A stretch of 36,143 bases of DNA from Chara braunii (GCA_003427395.1 BFEA01000166.1:2680775-2716917); one strand, 5' to 3'; shown: positions 1 through 9,654, counted from the first letter of the stretch. The notes: generated by a model not told the origin, from the letters alone. Made by a program: numbers and translations.

Positions 1-320
1 GTGTGCCTTTTTGTGGTTTTATGGTTGCGCGTTTGCTGACATATTTCGAAAGACTTGATGCTCTTGGGCTATATGCATACATGATCCACAGAAAGCGACT
101 CACGTCTCATCCCTCCTACACNCAAACACAAAGTATCACACGCACACACAAAATCCAACGGAACAGTCTGGCATTTTTTTTTGTGCAGGCGTGTACAACA
201 CACACAGACACACACACCCACAAACACAAACAGACGAAAATTTACTCAATCAGAAATATCCTGCCTTTCCTTCATCTTTGCTAACAGAAAAGGGGCAATC
301 TTTCGTTCAGTGTAAGTGAC
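1..320. other. Low-complexity DNA, no gene seen
   Basis: The stretch is rich in CA dinucleotides, especially 130-240, and holds one ambiguous base at 122. Short open frames here have no recognisable motif. I see no gene. Confidence 0.6.
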
Positions 321-324
321 CTAC

Positions 325-583
325 AACCGAAAGCCCCAGGCCTTCTTTCTGATGCACATAGGAGATGGAGCCCCAATGTATTTCCATGTCTTCATATCCA
401 CGTATCATGCACCAAGCACCTTATATAGATGTACATACTTGAAAAGACAGGAAGAGCCATAGCTCGCTAGCTCTCGACCTCGCTGCCTCGCTCCCTCCCT
501 TCCTCCCTCGTTCGCTCGCTCGCTAGTGTGTGTGTGTGTGTGTGTGTGTGTGGAGAGAGAGAGAGAGAGAGAGAGAGAAAGCA

Positions 584-646
<63 letters not shown>

Positions 647-840
647 CGAAAATCCCAGGTCTTCTTTCGGATGCAAATAGGAGGTGGAACCCCCAGCACC
701 CCTTATATTATTAAGTTATATATAGATGTACATAAGTGTAAGGACAGGCAGAGCCATAGCTCGCTCGCTCTCGACCTCGCTGCCTCGCTCCCTCCCTTCC
801 TCCCTCGTTCGCGCGCTCGCTAGCGTGTGTGTGCGTGGGG

Positions 841-912
<72 letters not shown>

Positions 913-1108
913 AAACCGAAAATCCCAGGTATTCTTTCGGATGCAAAAAGGAGGTGGAGCCCCAATGTCTTCTAATGTCTCCATCATATCCACTTATCAT
1001 GCACTCAACACCCCGTATACATACACTTACATAAGTGTACAGACAGAGAGAGCCATAGCACGCTCCCTCGTTCCCTCCCTTTCCCCCTCGTACGCTCGCT
1101 CGCTAGCG

Positions 1109-1177
<69 letters not shown>
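325..1177. repeat. Three-unit tandem repeat, each unit ending in a (GA)n tract
   Basis: Three related units start at about 325, 644 and 914. Each opens with AACCGAAAATCCCAGG or a variant, continues with TTCTTTCGGATGCAAA, a variable middle containing AGAGCCATAGCTCGCTCGCT, then CTCCCTCCCTTCCTCCCTCG and CGCTCGCTAG, and ends in a long GA tract (about 553-643, 842-908 and 1111-1177). Units 1 and 2 also carry a GT run before the GA tract. Open frames across this stretch simply translate the microsatellite and are not genes. The array abuts the 3' end of the oxidase gene. Confidence 0.85.
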
Positions 1178-1178
<1 letters not shown>

Positions 1179-1214
1179 CTGATGAAGAGAAACATGCGAT
1201 TTTCTCCTACAAGG

Positions 1215-2792
1215 CTACGGCCCTGTCACTCTTGTATACTCGATGGCCTGGAACGAAACCCGTCGAGCCTGCGTTTGGCTGGTATCCTGCACCACTTGGA
1301 CGGAGATGGGGCTAGTGACGGGCACTCTGCTTCTGCCAAGGGCGCCTGTGATCGGGAGATTCAGATTCACGGACATGGAGGATGGCCCCCCCAGTATGCT
1401 GAACAGGGACGTCACGTAGTTTGGATTTCCAGATCTTGGGGTGTCGACCGTCGCGTCGGGCTGATTGATGAACACGTGTAAGACGAGCGGCCGGCTAGCG
1501 TCGAACCGCAGCTGTTGCAGCCTGATAAGCGGGCGAGCCGTCGATTCGGGGCCAGACAAGGGCGAGCTCAGAGCTACAGACACGCGGTCGTTCTCACTCG
1601 CAAGCACCACCGGCCCTGAGTTCGTGGACAAGCTAACATTAGAAAGAGGTGGAGAGGGGGGGGGAGCTGTCTGCAACAGAAGTCGAGACATGCGCCTACG
1701 TGCAGTTACCCACGTGTTCGTCACAGCCTGGTACGAGTACCTAAGATTGCCCGACGTGCTCAGCACATCTCTCACACGTATCGTCCTGGCCCTCGCGTTC
1801 TCGTCGTAGAAGGTGTAGGCGGAATCGAGCCAGGCCGTGCTGGTGGGGTTTGCGCGGATCCCGGAGAGTCCCAGCCACACGCTCCACAGACGGTCGACGT
1901 TGGCATGATGGGCGTAAAAGATGGGGTCCAANGAAGCCCACTCCAGCCGANCCATCTCACGGCCGTCAAGAGGTCGGCCAACTGCATTGTGTACCCCGTT
2001 GTGACTGGTCCACTCCAGACTCCCGGGATTCCCATTTGTCGACCCGCCGAAGAACGTCGACTGGCCAGCATCGCGGACATTCGTTCTCATGATCTCCGTA
2101 GTCGTCGCTNGTAGAACGCCGTTGGNNATGCTGGTTGNTGAGGCACGATTGGNTGTGTACAAGGAGGAGTTGGTGGCTCTGAAAGCCGCTGGGAAAGCAC
2201 GACCGGTACTNCTGTCCCAGTTCCAGAACCCCAGCGCGAATGCGCTGTCTCCCGAGGCCCANGCCAGGATCCTCTCGTGGTAGTAGAGGTACATCCTGTG
2301 CCATGGCAGGAAGTACCAATTGCTGTGCACCTGGAAGGCGTCTCCGTAGGCTGGGGGAAAGGAGCAGAATGCGCAGTGTGTCCTCCTCTGCTGCTCCAGA
2401 CTGCGCGGATCCGAGCTGTTCAAGCTGCGCAGCCTTCTGTAGGCGGCATTGATCCGCGTNACGTACGTCGTGCTCTGCAGGGCGGTCTGCAGAGCTTGCC
2501 GAGTGTGCAGCGGAATGGAGTTGTTGACTGCAAATGCAGTGGCTGCGACGGTCGGACGGACCATGCAGCAGTCGGCAGCCTGGCCGCAAGTAGACAGATT
2601 GGGAGGGCCGATTTGCGCTGCGACCCTCCATCGCGCCTGACCTCCGGAGTTGCTGCTGCTGCTGAGGATTGCCACCACCATAGCCAGCATGAGGAGGACC
2701 ATGCGGCTGCTCTGTTGACGGAGCAGAGAACCGAGCAGAGGGCTTCGAACCGGCCCGACGCCGGAGCGTGCCACTCTTCTCTGTGTCACCAT
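1215..2792 (-). CDS. PPO: Polyphenol oxidase (plant type, coupled binuclear copper), intronless
   Basis: This enzyme family oxidises o-diphenols (some members also monophenols) to quinones with O2. Numbering from the start at 2792 (525 residues): CuA histidines are H139 in HCAFC, H156 in QVHSNW and H165 in PWHRMY. C143 sits where plant enzymes form the Cys-His thioether. CuB has H264 and H268 in SHNGVHNAVG, plus the HH of DPIFYAHHANVDRLW near 295. A DWL-type segment (AWLDSAYTFYDE, about 320) and the YSYQ motif (about 352) follow, then a KFDV-like C-terminal domain. MVLLMLAMVVAIL at residues 31-43 follows a basic, Ser-rich leader, consistent with an export or thylakoid-transfer signal. The frame stays open to 3191; M at 2702 is another possible start. 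Ten ambiguous bases between 1932 and 2460 leave several residues unknown. Stop is TAG. Confidence 0.9.
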   Translation of the reverse strand: MVTQRRVARSGVGPVRSPLLGSLLRQQSSRMVLLMLAMVVAILSSSSNSGGQARWRVAAQIGPPNLSTCGQAADCCMVRPTVAATAFAVNNSIPLHTRQALQTALQSTTYXTRINAAYRRLRSLNSSDPRSLEQQRRTHCAFCSFPPAYGDAFQVHSNWYFLPWHRMYLYYHERILXWASGDSAFALGFWNWDXSTGRAFPAAFRATNSSLYTXNRASXTSXXNGVLXATTTEIMRTNVRDAGQSTFFGGSTNGNPGSLEWTSHNGVHNAVGRPLDGREMXRLEWAXLDPIFYAHHANVDRLWSVWLGLSGIRANPTSTAWLDSAYTFYDENARARTIRVRDVLSTSGNLRYSYQAVTNTWVTARRRMSRLLLQTAPPPSPPLSNVSLSTNSGPVVLASENDRVSVALSSPLSGPESTARPLIRLQQLRFDASRPLVLHVFINQPDATVDTPRSGNPNYVTSLFSILGGPSSMSVNLNLPITGALGRSRVPVTSPISVQVVQDTSQTQARRVSFQAIEYTRVTGP

Positions 2793-3299
2793 ATCTTCAC
2801 GGCAGCTGTTCCCTGACGTGGCAGATGCGTGGTTCCGTACGACAGACTGCAGATGACGCGTGGCAAGAGGGTTGTCATCCCCTCGGTGGCCAGATTGTCG
2901 TCTCTCCATCTCCCTTTCTCCCATCAGCCGCGAGCCACCAATCATACGGTAGACATCAACTGGCAAGGCTTCAGCGAGTTCCTCTGGAGCAATAGCAACA
3001 GCAAGAGGAGGATGTCCGCCTTCCTCCCTCCTCCAACGTGCAAAAACGACACTGATCCCACAGCCTGAGGGCCTGCAGCGTATGCCCACCCACGCCGGTG
3101 TAAGGACATCCCTCGGTCGCCGCCTCGACCAGGTCACATGGTGTTTAGAAAAGAAGCCGGCTTTATTTATTTGCGAAGCCCGCAAGCACAACTCTCTCTC
3201 ACAGCGTTCAAGAGAACAGCTCAGTCTCTGTAGATCGGCCTTTCAACCGAACAGCTATCACCTATGGAAATGGTTGGGGGGGGAGGGGGAGGGGAGGAA

Positions 3300-3427
3300 T
3301 TAAAAAGATAGACCGTTTAAGGGGGGTTGGAGCGTCGCTTTCTTCTGACAGACCGGAAGATGCAGAGGGGTCTTGAGGGTAAGGGCAAGGGCCGCGGAGC
3401 AGTGAATGGGGTTAGCCAGGGCGTACT
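3300..3427. other. Spacer upstream of the oxidase gene, no gene seen
   Basis: G-rich around 3272-3297, then unique-looking sequence. No TATA box could be placed with confidence for the minus-strand oxidase gene. Confidence 0.4.
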
Positions 3428-3561
3428 TGCACAGCTCGCCATCCGCCATCATTTTGAATGCATCCGGGAAACGCATCTGGACAATATTCTGCCCACATGC
3501 ATTCAGAACTTCGGCGGCTGGCGAGTAGTGCAACGAGTCTTAGGCTTGGATCCCACAACGC
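3428..3561. repeat. Inverted-repeat element (fold-back), related to 36029-36096
   Basis: The left arm (3428-3463, containing CTCGCCATCCGCC and TTTTGAATGCAT) is the imperfect reverse complement of the right arm (3497-3533, ATGCATTCAGAA ... GGCTGGCGAG ... TGCAA), around a 33-nt spacer. The reverse complement of 3497-3561 also aligns with 36029-36096, including GCGTTGTG at one end, so this is a dispersed repeat family. Superfamily is not evident. Confidence 0.7.
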
Positions 3562-3715
3562 ATTTCGAACAATAACACGAACAAGTCCCTGGAAAGCAGG
3601 CACCTTGGCGTTCGGCCCGTATAATTTTTATTTTTTTTCCGAATCCCACCCCCGTGCGTCGAGGAGGTGTGGCCGAAAGCGGTGGTCGTGCCAGAGGCCT
3701 GTGGATTTCTATTGG

Positions 3716-3880
3716 CCCTGTCCAAAAAAAAATACAGAACTTCATTCGGCCTGCGGCTATTTGGACGGCTGGCGGCTATTTGGACGGCTGGCGGCCTTTT
3801 GCAAACAGCCTTCTATTGACCCTGTCCAAAAGAAAAACAGAACTTCATAAGGGAAGCGGCTGGCGGCTATTTGGAAAATC
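3716..3880. repeat. Short interleaved direct repeats
   Basis: The phrase CCTGTCCAAAA with an A-rich run and CAGAACTTCAT occurs twice (about 3718 and 3821). CGGCTATTTGGACGGCTGG occurs twice between them, and GGCGGCTATTTGG recurs near 3860. These look like local duplications. No gene is visible. Confidence 0.7.
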
Positions 3881-3885
3881 GTTGG

Positions 3886-3934
3886 GTTCTTCGGGATATC
3901 AGTAAAAATTGGAAGCATACAGAGAAGATTAACA
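3886..3934 (+). pseudogene. U6 snRNA pseudogene, 5' half
   Basis: The segment matches the 5' half of U6 snRNA: CTTCGGG of the 5' stem, then GTAAAAATTGGAA, then ATACAGAGAAGATTA, which includes the catalytic ACAGAGA box. It diverges after AGATTAACA and the 3' half (from GCATGGCCCC onward) is missing, so it cannot encode U6. Flanking sequence is T-rich. Confidence 0.8.
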
Positions 3935-3967
3935 ACAACTCTTTTTTTTGGATTTTTTTTGTCCAGT

Positions 3968-4195
3968 TGATGTAGCTCGGTGGTTATAGCACCCGTTGGA
4001 AATGCTCATTATGGTGTAACGTGGCAGGTTCAAAACCCCCCACCCTTGCGCGTGGACACGCGTTAGAATGATGCACAGCTGGACACACACACCCTTGGGC
4101 TACGAAGTGGTCCTTCGTAGGTAGCTTTCCACTAGGGACAATAGTCCCGAACCCCATCCCAACGGGGAGAGGCGAAATGTTGTCGAAAGTTTTTG
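3968..4195 (+). mobile_element. tRNA-derived SINE-like sequence
   Basis: A tRNA-like head carries an A box (TAGCTCGGTGG, 3973-3983) and a B box (GGTTCAAAACC, 4027-4037) 54 bases apart, as in tRNA promoters with a small insertion. The D-arm-like segment AGCTCGGTGGTTATAGC can fold. The body has two perfect hairpins: CTACGAAG/CTTCGTAG, and GGGAC/GTCCC. It ends near GGCGAAATGTTGTCG. No intact tRNA cloverleaf can be drawn, so a SINE or tRNA-related retrocopy is the likely identity. No target-site duplication was found. Confidence 0.6.
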
Positions 4196-4275
4196 TAAAT
4201 TCACAATAATTATTTTAATCGCCGATAAATCGTGTTAAATTCACAATAATTATTTTAATCGCCGATAAATCGTGA
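4196..4275. repeat. Two tandem copies of a 40-bp AT-rich unit
   Basis: AAATTCACAATAATTATTTT followed by AATCGCCGATAAATCGTG occurs twice with a 40-bp period and almost no differences. It directly follows the SINE-like body. Confidence 0.9.
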
Positions 4276-4750
4276 AAATCGGCGAACCGTAGTTAAATTC
4301 CACCCTTAACAACTGTAAAATAAGAAATGGAATTATTTTCACTTCCTTAGAATTTTTCCTAATTAATATTAGATAAAATCTAGAAATTGTGGAAAAGGGG
4401 GTTACAAGGGCCAGAAGTCAGTGACAAATTGTGGTCGGCACCTAACTCGGGGTCTCTCGCTATATGAAAAAGAAAAAGGATTTTTTCTAAAATTAATCGA
4501 ATTTTCGTGAATTAATTGATTATAAATTGAAAGAAATTCCTAAGTAAGTGCAGAGAGAAGTCGGAACTCGTCTCAATTTTTCTTTTGTGTTATTACCTAA
4601 GCCCTAAGCCCTGGGGTAGGGATAGACCCAAAATTTAGTCTTTTTTGAATATTTTATTAATTAAAGTTCTAAAAATTCATTAAAAATCCTAAAGATGGCT
4701 TAATAGATTTCTTATTTGGAGGTGACTTTCACTGGTCAGGAGGGCGCTAG
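4276..4750. other. AT-rich region, possibly the end of an LTR
   Basis: No coding frame. It resembles the AT-rich leader of the LTR at 16913-18517 in composition and is followed at about 4719 by GGTGACTTTCACTGG. That is loosely like the GGTGGCGATTCTGG and GGTGGCGACTC sites after the other two LTR-like ends. The assignment rests on this weak likeness and on position just before the ORF array. Confidence 0.3.
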
Positions 4751-4857
4751 ACAGGTATACAGGGCGAGTTCCCTCGAGGGGACTCGAGTGGGAGACGTAG
4801 GAGCCCTGTTCGAGCCGGGAGTTCAGTGCCCCTCACGTCTAGGATACATCTGATTGG

Positions 4858-5889
4858 ATGTGGCGGCTCGAGGACGTTGAGGTGTATGAGGTCGATCGTG
4901 CCTGGACGGTAGAACCCCCCGAGCTTTTAGTGGAGTTCACGCTCCCCGCTCGATCTACTCACTGGCACGACGGCCAGTTCCGGTGGAGGTCTGTCCTCTT
5001 GTCCTCCGGTGCTTGGCTGTGGACGTACAGAGAGCACCAGAGGGGGGAGGAGGGAGACCTGGCGGGCAGGTTAGTGAAAGCCTATCTGTACCTGGGGGTA
5101 GAGACGGCCAAGGAGGTTGCTTTGGGTTTTGTGACGTGGGGGACCAGTTGTGTCATCAGTAAAGCCCTACGGTATATACAGGAGGAGATTGACGCGTTTC
5201 GGGCAGACGACGAGCAAGACCCGTTGACCTTGTTTCTCAGACGACCTCCCCTCACTATCACGGGGGATCTCCTGATAGCACGAGACAAATTTTTTCCATA
5301 TTCAGGGACTAGCTTGAGAGCGGTTGTCCCCGCTTTCGTGGTAGACTCAGTTTTCGGAGGAGTGGGAGGCTTGGTTGAGGCTTACCTCACATTCAGAGAG
5401 CTCGAGCTCTTCGCCAGAGGATACCTCGACACTTGCTATATATACTACTCCCTCACGACCGCAGGACCTCGCTGGGGGAACGAGAGGGTTCAACTCATAG
5501 AGCTGATCCGCTCCTTAGGATACGATTACGAGAGGGGCGTGCCCCCGCCCTCGTACGTATGGGACCTGTTGGACCAGGAGCTCAAGGTTGGGCCTGAGTA
5601 TATTACCTACATAGGTAGGCTCTTCTCGGAGGACTGGACCAGCTGGTGGAGTGAGGACGCGAGCCCCCTGATATACGACTACCAGTTGACGCGGTATTAT
5701 CAAGCGATAGGGCTCCCTCCGTACCGCATAGAGGACAAGTCAGACGACGACGAGTGGGTTAAGGACGACGACGAGGAGAACTGGGAGCCTGACTGGGTCA
5801 ACTCTGAGGATGAGGGCGCTGAGTCGGGAGAGGAGCTCGACATCATCGGCGCTCCCTTCCTGAGGATAGGAGTCGCCATCAGGGCCTAG
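4858..5889 (+). CDS. Unknown 343-residue protein, family A unit 1
   Basis: This is the longest intact frame of the array, starting at ATG (MWRLEDVEVYEV) and ending TAG. I recognise no known domain. It has aromatic and acidic stretches, no transmembrane segment and a strongly acidic C-terminus (DDDEWVKDDDEENW, then SEDEGAESGEE). By eye, two halves recur downstream in the same order. The first runs from GAWLWTYREHQ through FFPYSGTSLRAVVPAFVVDS. The second has YIYYS, RWGNERVQLIELIRSLGYD and VGPEYITYIGRLFSED. Codons are GAG-rich like the other array members. It could be an accessory frame of the gypsy-type element whose gag begins at 11727, or a relic of some other element. Confidence 0.55.
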   Translation: MWRLEDVEVYEVDRAWTVEPPELLVEFTLPARSTHWHDGQFRWRSVLLSSGAWLWTYREHQRGEEGDLAGRLVKAYLYLGVETAKEVALGFVTWGTSCVISKALRYIQEEIDAFRADDEQDPLTLFLRRPPLTITGDLLIARDKFFPYSGTSLRAVVPAFVVDSVFGGVGGLVEAYLTFRELELFARGYLDTCYIYYSLTTAGPRWGNERVQLIELIRSLGYDYERGVPPPSYVWDLLDQELKVGPEYITYIGRLFSEDWTSWWSEDASPLIYDYQLTRYYQAIGLPPYRIEDKSDDDEWVKDDDEENWEPDWVNSEDEGAESGEELDIIGAPFLRIGVAIRA

Positions 5890-6133
5890 GCGAGACCGGG
5901 CAGAGCGACGCGTATCGGAGGCAGACCTATAGTACAAGACCGGAAAGGTGGAGGTTGAGCGGAGCCAACCCCCCGTGCTAGGCAACCATTGAGCACGATC
6001 AGATGGTAGAGTCAGTTGACAGAATTGAACTCCCGATTGATAATCTTAGATGGCTTAGGGCTCCCGAGATCGTGGCACTTGACAGACTAGAACTTCCGGC
6101 CAAGGGTGTGGATAGGGTTGGACATCAGAGTCG

Positions 6134-6499
6134 GTGAAGGTCGATTCTGCTAGGCCAGGCGTATACTTGTGGGTATACATGGTAGAGACTTTCGAGTCAG
6201 ATAGTCAACGGTGGCGAGCACCCGAGACGACGAGTATTGAGGCTATAGGACACATCTACTACTCACAGTCAATACAGGCGACCATCTATTTTGAGGGGCT
6301 GGTGCATGATCACTGTCGCGGCGAGCAGGAGGCGAGAACTATCCTGTTAGCACAGGCGGAGGCTGCTCGAGAGGAGGTTGAGGGATTGCACGGTCCAGCT
6401 AGGGCAACAAGGACGACTTTCCGAATCGGTGGGAGTTTTCCATTCCCCAGCATTCCACTGCGGGTGACAGTCTCGATTTTTGTAGCAGAGGAGCTCTAG
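6134..6499 (+). pseudogene. Family A unit 2, N-terminal part (degenerate)
   Basis: The frame opens with GTG and has its first ATG at about 6179. It resembles residues 60-170 of the 4858-5889 protein. GVYLWVYMVETF matches GAWLWTYREHQ, and SFPFPSIPLRVTVSIFVAEE matches FFPYSGTSLRAVVPAFVVDS. A stop separates it from the matching C-terminal half at 6527-7135, so the unit is probably broken. Function unknown. Confidence 0.45.
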
Positions 6500-6526
6500 G
6501 GCTTGGGCCACGTTGTCGAAACTTAA

Positions 6527-7135
6527 TTTGCTACTCTCGAGTTAGAGGGCTTGACCAGGAGGTTGACGGACCGAGATTGGGTTGCCTATGCACAGTTTAT
6601 CGGGGGGCCTCTCGTTGGGGAAAGAGGGTTCCAGCTCGTAGAGTTCATTCGAGCCCTAGTACCGTCTGAGGGTCGCAAGTCGTATTTTTCATGCCAGCCT
6701 TCGGAGTTATGGTTAGCATTGGAGAGAGAGGTTCGGAGACCCCCAGACTACTTAGCGGGAGTAGGACAGCTCCTGAGCGAGACTCATGACGAGAGACCTG
6801 CTCCTTTTATCTCGATCTGGGAGGCTGAGGAGCATTATCGACGGATATACCTCGATCGGGAGGACCTTGGCTGGTATGCTGACGATAGAGAGTGAGGCGA
6901 TTTCGACGATGTAGAGCCTTGGGGAGTCCAGGACCAGGGTTGGGGAGACTTGGAGTTAGAAGCACATCGAGATGATCAAGAAGACGGGGAGGATGGCCGC
7001 ATAGGCAGTGAGATGCCATATGAGGATTGTTGGGGACACCTCCACCGGGCCGAGGGGCAGGAGAATATCCCTTGGGGGCGCGAGATAGGTGAGGATGGAG
7101 ATGTGGATATGCTAGACGCGGATGAGGTTCAGTGA
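6527..7135 (+). pseudogene. Family A unit 2, C-terminal part with one in-frame TGA
   Basis: The frame from 6527 reads through the family A C-terminal block. ERGFQLVEFIRAL matches ERVQLIELIRSL in unit 1, and PPDYLAGVGQLLSE matches VGPEYITYIGRLFSE. A TGA at 6893-6895 interrupts it. The same frame then continues 79 codons through an acidic tail (GDFDDVEPWGVQDQGWGD ... DGDVDMLDADEVQ), the counterpart of the acidic tail of unit 1. There is no ATG at the head. Either the unit is a pseudogene or the TGA is a recent mutation. Confidence 0.5.
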
Positions 7136-7271
7136 CGGAGGCGACGCGTATGTTCTCAACACCAGGGGACGAAGCACATAGGACCGAGGTAGTCGTAGAT
7201 TTAGAGCATAAGTGTTATGTGAAAGGAAAAAGAAGTTAGGAGAGAGGTAGAGACGATGGTGAGGATTATAG

Positions 7272-7610
7272 ATGGGCAGACAAGTGATGTCCTTTAGACG
7301 GGTATATTGGGAGCAGTTAATCACCGAGGGGCGAGGCCCTACAAAAGAGGAAATTAATGACGTCATACGATCCCTGAACGAGAAGACAAGGAGAAAGGTT
7401 CTCCCATACGAGCTCGTTACTTACAAGTATGTTCAGGGAGGAGGTATAGATCACCGACGCGTGTACATTCTTACATACCGCTTCGTTAACCTTGATGAGT
7501 ACGACATGAGGATTTACGTTTCTGCGACCCGGGCAAGGTCGTATCTGAGCGAGAGAGCTTGGAACAGCGCGTTTGGATTCATGATAGGAGAGGTGTACCG
7601 CTTGGAATAA
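7272..7610 (+). CDS. Unknown 112-residue protein, family C copy 1
   Basis: The frame starts at ATG (MGRQVMSFRRVYWEQ; M at 7287 is an alternative) and ends TAA. The central block RRKVLPYELVTYKYV ... RVYILTYRFVNLDEYDMRIYV matches KREVIPYEVQRYELV ... RLYVMTVRFIHIDVYDVRVYL in the frame at 10720-11214 and a broken copy at 10327-10710. Charged, no signal peptide or membrane segment, no known domain. It sits between family A units 2 and 3. Confidence 0.45.
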   Translation: MGRQVMSFRRVYWEQLITEGRGPTKEEINDVIRSLNEKTRRKVLPYELVTYKYVQGGGIDHRRVYILTYRFVNLDEYDMRIYVSATRARSYLSERAWNSAFGFMIGEVYRLE

Positions 7611-7775
7611 GAAGGTAAGACAATTAGTTGGCATACATGTATCGAAGTGTTCGAAGAGATTCCAGTTCCTCCGGTTACAGGGAAGAACCTATCTAGGTAT
7701 GGATGACACGAGATGATAGAGTTTGTCACACGGATTAGAGATCAGGGACATTCACACTTGCATCGATGAGGCGGA

Positions 7776-8537
7776 ATGGTGATGAGGAGTCGCTCGGGCG
7801 TATGGTTGGCTTACGTCCTAACACGCGATTCGGACTCCTATAGAGTGAGAAAACTGATAGGACCGAGGGAGACGACTGTGGGATACGATATCCCTCTTCC
7901 GGTGCGCTTAGAGGATATAACGAGCGTACTGATCCGGCACTTTGGTACTTGGTTGGCTAGGGGCGTCTTCTTGTGGACGGTAGTCTTAGAGGATAGAGGT
8001 TTTGATATCCCTCGATGACTGGAAGGAATATGACATCTTGTGTTTGACAAAACACGAGACCTTGAGATAGGGCTAACACTCGCCGGTGTTAACAAGGACT
8101 GGTGGAAGTACGAGGTCTTAGCGGGATCAATAGTGAGACGGCGGTTGACGAGCTTTCCAGGAGAGAGGCCGTTCACCGTCCGCGTCGTAATCGAGTCCCC
8201 GCACCCAGTCTTCTATCCTGTAGAATTCTGGAGGTTGGCTCTCTCTACATTCGTAATAGAACAAACCTATGGAAGCGTGGACTGCCTGACTAAAGCAGTT
8301 AACCACACGCTGTACGCGCTCCGGTTAGGGCTATCACTTAGATTTAAGGAGGCATACTACGCAGTTTGTGTGAGGTGGGGACAACCGGACAAGGAGACGC
8401 TAAGAGACCTAATCAACGCTACTTGCTGGATAGACTGTCTGAGGTCGGTCGATCTGATCGACTATTGCCGAAGACGCATAGAGGACCGATACGCTGGTTT
8501 GGAGGAGTTGAGGTATCTATTTGGGGACCAGCGATAG
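7776..8537 (+). pseudogene. Family A unit 3, split by a stop and frameshift
   Basis: Two frames, 7776-8018 (ATG start) and 8040-8537 (no ATG), together cover a family A unit. The first has GVWLAYVLTRDSDS, like GVYLWVYMVETFESDS of unit 2. The second has HPVFYPVEFWRLALSTFVIEQTYGSV, matching the KFFPYSGTSLRAVVPAFVVDSVFGGV region of unit 1, then YYAVCVRWGQ (unit 1 YYSLTTAGPRWGN) and LEELRYLFGDQR (unit 1 YIGRLFSED). The acidic tail is absent. Function unknown; probably a decayed copy. Confidence 0.45.
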
Positions 8538-8542
8538 GAGCT

Positions 8543-8803
8543 ATGCCAGGTCGGACGACTACAGGGATTAATGTAAGCATGCAATTATTGAACGAAGGCT
8601 TCACAGTGACCGTCTTACTCAGAGCACACATAGACGAGGGCCTGACAGAGCAGGAGTGCTTTCGACAAGCCAGAGAAGTCATACATGAGTACCGACCAGG
8701 AGTCCTCGTATGCGTGACCTTCCAAACAAAGATAACGTACGAGGTGATGGTATGGTCGGCTGGATACCTACGCGAAGAGTTGTTATTTGACGAGACGGTA
8801 TGA
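8543..8803 (+). CDS. Unknown 86-residue protein, family B copy
   Basis: It starts at ATG, five bases after the stop of the preceding frame, and ends TGA. The core FTVTVLLRAHIDEGLTEQEC ... AREVIHEYRPGVLVCVTFQ ... YEVMVWSAG recurs in the next two frames: TLQILLRVSINEELSDSEY ... AEDVIWEQRLGALREVTMQ ... YEVAVCVKG at 8913-9272, and a broken copy from 9664. It also looks loosely like the middle of family A unit 2. No known domain. Tight same-strand spacing suggests one ancestral transcript. Confidence 0.4.
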   Translation: MPGRTTTGINVSMQLLNEGFTVTVLLRAHIDEGLTEQECFRQAREVIHEYRPGVLVCVTFQTKITYEVMVWSAGYLREELLFDETV

Positions 8804-8912
8804 GTCGGGCTGCTTTGTCATGACATAGCGTGAGCCAGCACTATATCGACATAGACCCCGAGCTTCGTACTCTCTCCGATGAGATCGCAGAGGCTCCAAC
8901 TCCTGGAGGAGC

Positions 8913-9272
8913 GTGGATGATAGGAATCCTCGAGTGACCGCTCATGGGAGATTGACGAGCTGTCTGCCTGCTGACGAGCGACATGAGCCTTCCTTGCGCC
9001 GACTCCCGTATGCTCGAGCCATTTCTAGACACTTAGCACGCGACGACGAGACACTACAGATTCTGCTGAGGGTGAGTATAAATGAGGAACTGTCGGACAG
9101 TGAGTACAAAAAACTTGCAGAGGATGTCATATGGGAGCAGAGGTTAGGAGCACTGAGGGAGGTAACAATGCAGAGTTGGATGGTGTATGAGGTGGCCGTC
9201 TGCGTGAAGGGGAGAGTGCGCTTACAGATAGTTCGAGACGAGACACCCACGGAATCTCGGAGCAAGATGTGA
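8913..9272 (+). pseudogene. Family B copy, no ATG start
   Basis: The open frame begins with GTG and the family B match starts only at about residue 47 (DDETLQILLRVSINEELSD), so the upstream part is probably chance translation. The match runs to YEVAVCVKGRVRLQIVRDET. No known domain. Confidence 0.4.
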
Positions 9273-9381
9273 TAGGTGCTTGGAACTTAGAGAGAGATGC
9301 ACGGAAGAGGATGAAAAATGTGGAGAGAGTGAAGAGAGTCCAGAGCGTATTATAGACCCTGTATGAAAACAAGTCAAGGAG

Positions 9382-9654
9382 TTGGGCAACAAGATTCGGG
9401 ACTGCAGATCCAGCAAGAATGAGAGTGAGTTGCGTGGAACAGAAGCAACGACGAGGGCGTTAGAGAGACTCTTCAGAGAGGACAGAGAACTCTTCAGAAG
9501 GTGGCGTCTAGACTTTCTGGAGAGCGTAAAGGCGAGAGATCATAATCGTGAGGAATCAGAACGGTCATCAAAGTCGACGGAAAGGTCAGAGGAGTTGTTA
9601 GAGGCTACAACGCCGAAAGAAAAGGAGGATGTGGAAGGGACGTCAGGACAATGA
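9382..9654 (+). CDS. Small highly charged unknown frame
   Basis: The frame opens with TTG and has no internal ATG near its head. It encodes a Glu/Arg/Ser-rich peptide (LFREDRELFRRWRLDFLESV, then SERSSKSTERSEELLEA) with helix or coiled-coil propensity. No match to families A-C is seen. It may be a linker relic rather than a gene. Confidence 0.25.
   Translation: MGNKIRDCRSSKNESELRGTEATTRALERLFREDRELFRRWRLDFLESVKARDHNREESERSSKSTERSEELLEATTPKEKEDVEGTSGQ

Noticed and set aside
467-1177. Open frames on both strands rich in Ser-Leu or Glu-Arg repeats
   Set aside because: They are translations of (GA)n and (GT)n microsatellites.
1177-1196. CTGATGA followed shortly by GAAAC, like a hammerhead core
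   Set aside because: Only AGA separates the two boxes, leaving no stem II.
1182-3068. Several plus-strand frames across the oxidase gene
   Set aside because: Shadows of the minus-strand gene, which alone shows family motifs.
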